Both the position numbers and the translations under genes were made by a program. DNA of 6,683 nt from an uncultured Clostridium sp. (GTDB taxonomy: Bacteria; Bacillota; Clostridia; Lachnospirales; Lachnospiraceae): NCBI GenBank assembly GCA_958349075.1, contig CATWBR010000250.1, forward strand, positions 1 through 6,683, read 5' to 3'. Positions within the stretch are counted from its first letter, which is position 1, and each line of letters opens with the position of its first letter. Below are positions 6,008 to 6,683 of this stretch, piece after piece. Under the pieces are notes generated by a model. The model searched no databases and was not told where the DNA came from. It saw only the letters and a list, made by a program, of their open reading frames with translations.

Positions 6008-6511
6008 ATGCGGGAACAACTGACGGAAAGTGATATTAAAAAAATTCAGGAAGAGATAGAACACAGGAAACTGGTGGTCAGGAAAGAGGCGATCGAGGCT
6101 GTAAAAGAGGCCAGGGCACATGGCGATCTCAGTGAGAATTTTGAATATTATGCAGCCAAAAAGGACAAGAACCGGAATGAGAGCCGCATCCGCTATCTGG
6201 AAAATATGATCAAGAATGCGAGGGTGGTATCGGACAAGTCAAGGCCCGATGAGGTGGGATTAAACGATACGGTCACTCTCTATTTTGAGGACGATGACGA
6301 GGAGGAAGTTTACCGCCTTGTGACGAGTATCAGAGGCAATTCCCTGAAGGGCCTGATCAGCATCGAATCACCCCTCGGAAAAGCCGTTAAGGGCCACAGG
6401 GAAGGTGACAGCGTGGACGTTCGGATCAGTGAAAAAGCGGGATATACGGTCACGATTAAAAAGATTGAGAAGACGGGTGAGGACGATACGGACCGAATCA
6501 GGAGCTATTAG
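6008..6511 (+). CDS. greA: GreA-type transcription elongation (transcript cleavage) factor
   Basis: GreA enters the secondary channel of RNA polymerase and stimulates cleavage of backtracked RNA. The protein has 167 residues, close to the usual 155-160. The N-terminal coiled coil spans about 5-75 and carries the loop ARAHGDLSENFEYYAAK. Asp40 and Glu43 there correspond to the acidic tip residues that position the catalytic metal. The C-terminal FKBP-like domain (about 80-155) contains the family signature SPLGKAVKGHREGD (121-134) and ends with VTIKKIEK. Two features are less typical: an acidic run EDDDEEE at 94-100 inside the C-terminal domain, and a charged tail after residue 155. Several positions differ from the commonest clostridial GreA wording (FEYYAAKKDKNRNE rather than SEYDEAKNEQ), so this may be a second, divergent GreA paralogue. 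The gene sits behind a multi-hairpin spacer and may be separately controlled from glmM. Confidence 0.9.
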   Translation: MREQLTESDIKKIQEEIEHRKLVVRKEAIEAVKEARAHGDLSENFEYYAAKKDKNRNESRIRYLENMIKNARVVSDKSRPDEVGLNDTVTLYFEDDDEEEVYRLVTSIRGNSLKGLISIESPLGKAVKGHREGDSVDVRISEKAGYTVTIKKIEKTGEDDTDRIRSY

Positions 6512-6683
6512 GATGTAATTGAGCTGATGAGGACGCTGCCGGTACGGCCAGGGTCCGGGGTGGCGGGACGGTTGGATGAGTCTTCAGTCCCGGTTTCTGG
6601 TTGTCGTGAGGGGGGAATCCGGCAGAACGAATTACTCCGGGGACCGTTTTCACTCGGTGGAGTGCACAGCGGATGCTAAGCTC
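6512..6683 (+). other. GC-rich right-end region with no assignable gene
   Basis: Visibly richer in G and C than the genes before it. It holds an inverted repeat CGGGAC (6564-6569)/GTCCCG (6587-6592), a CACTC-GGTG-GAGTG hairpin (6651-6664), and an alternative stem ACTCC (6634-6638)/GGAGT (6659-6663) with an adjacent ACCG/CGGT pairing. A frame from ATG 6576 (MSLQSRFLVVVRGESGRTNY...) is open to the window edge, but it lacks a good ribosome binding site and matches no family I know. A 50-codon frame from ATG 6527 to the TAA at 6677-6679 and an open minus-strand frame across the region are equally unconvincing. No T-run terminator for greA is seen. It could be structured RNA, the edge of another element, or simple intergenic DNA. 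Confidence 0.3.

Noticed and set aside
5917..6033. A 38-codon frame running through the hairpins into greA as a leader peptide
   Set aside because: There is no ribosome binding site, it overlaps greA, and it has no run of regulatory codons that would support attenuation by translation.
6524..6531. CTGATGAG, the conserved core string of a hammerhead ribozyme
   Set aside because: The required GAAA after a second stem and the flanking helices are not present; the string is short enough to occur by chance.
6601..6645. GGGGGAATCCGG segment reminiscent of a cobalamin riboswitch
   Set aside because: No B12-box-like conserved core is found on either side, so the resemblance is limited to a few bases.

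Overview
The window looks like chromosomal DNA from a Gram-positive Firmicute of the class Clostridia, probably a Lachnospiraceae-type gut anaerobe. This rests on the strong GGAGG-type ribosome binding sites, a base composition near 50% GC by eye, a clostridial-style class B sortase, and the wording of the GlmM and GreA proteins. The genus is not resolved. All six convincing genes lie on the + strand. No mobile element, CRISPR array, tRNA or rRNA is seen.

Layout: (1) 60-557, a glyoxalase-fold (VOC) protein of unknown substrate with an extra C-terminal helical tail. (2) 600-1415, a membrane-anchored class B sortase with its His/Cys/Arg active site intact and no substrate gene beside it. (3) 1416-1622, an intergenic stretch with a good extended -10 promoter overlaid by two adjacent inverted repeats, then a leader of about 100 nt. 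(4) 1623-5860, a tight cluster rfbA-rfbB-rfbD-glmM with gaps of 57, 19 and 34 nt, most likely one transcript. (5) 5861-6007, a 147-nt spacer containing four consecutive inverted repeats; the last is an 11-bp perfect stem followed at a short distance by six T. (6) 6008-6511, a GreA-type transcript cleavage factor. (7) 6512-6683, 172 nt of GC-rich DNA with no assignable gene.

How the genes work together: RfbA makes dTDP-glucose from glucose-1-phosphate, RfbB dehydrates it to the 4-keto-6-deoxy sugar, and RfbD carries out the final reduction to dTDP-L-rhamnose. The 3,5-epimerase RfbC needed between RfbB and RfbD is not in the window. GlmM makes glucosamine-1-phosphate for UDP-GlcNAc and hence peptidoglycan. 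The cluster therefore supplies cell-envelope sugar precursors, and the sortase upstream is also an envelope enzyme, though it appears to be transcribed separately.

The genes are conventional. I found no clear undescribed system. The parts most worth checking are non-coding: the paired inverted repeats on the rfbA promoter, the multi-hairpin spacer before greA with mutually exclusive pairings, and the unexplained GC-rich right end.
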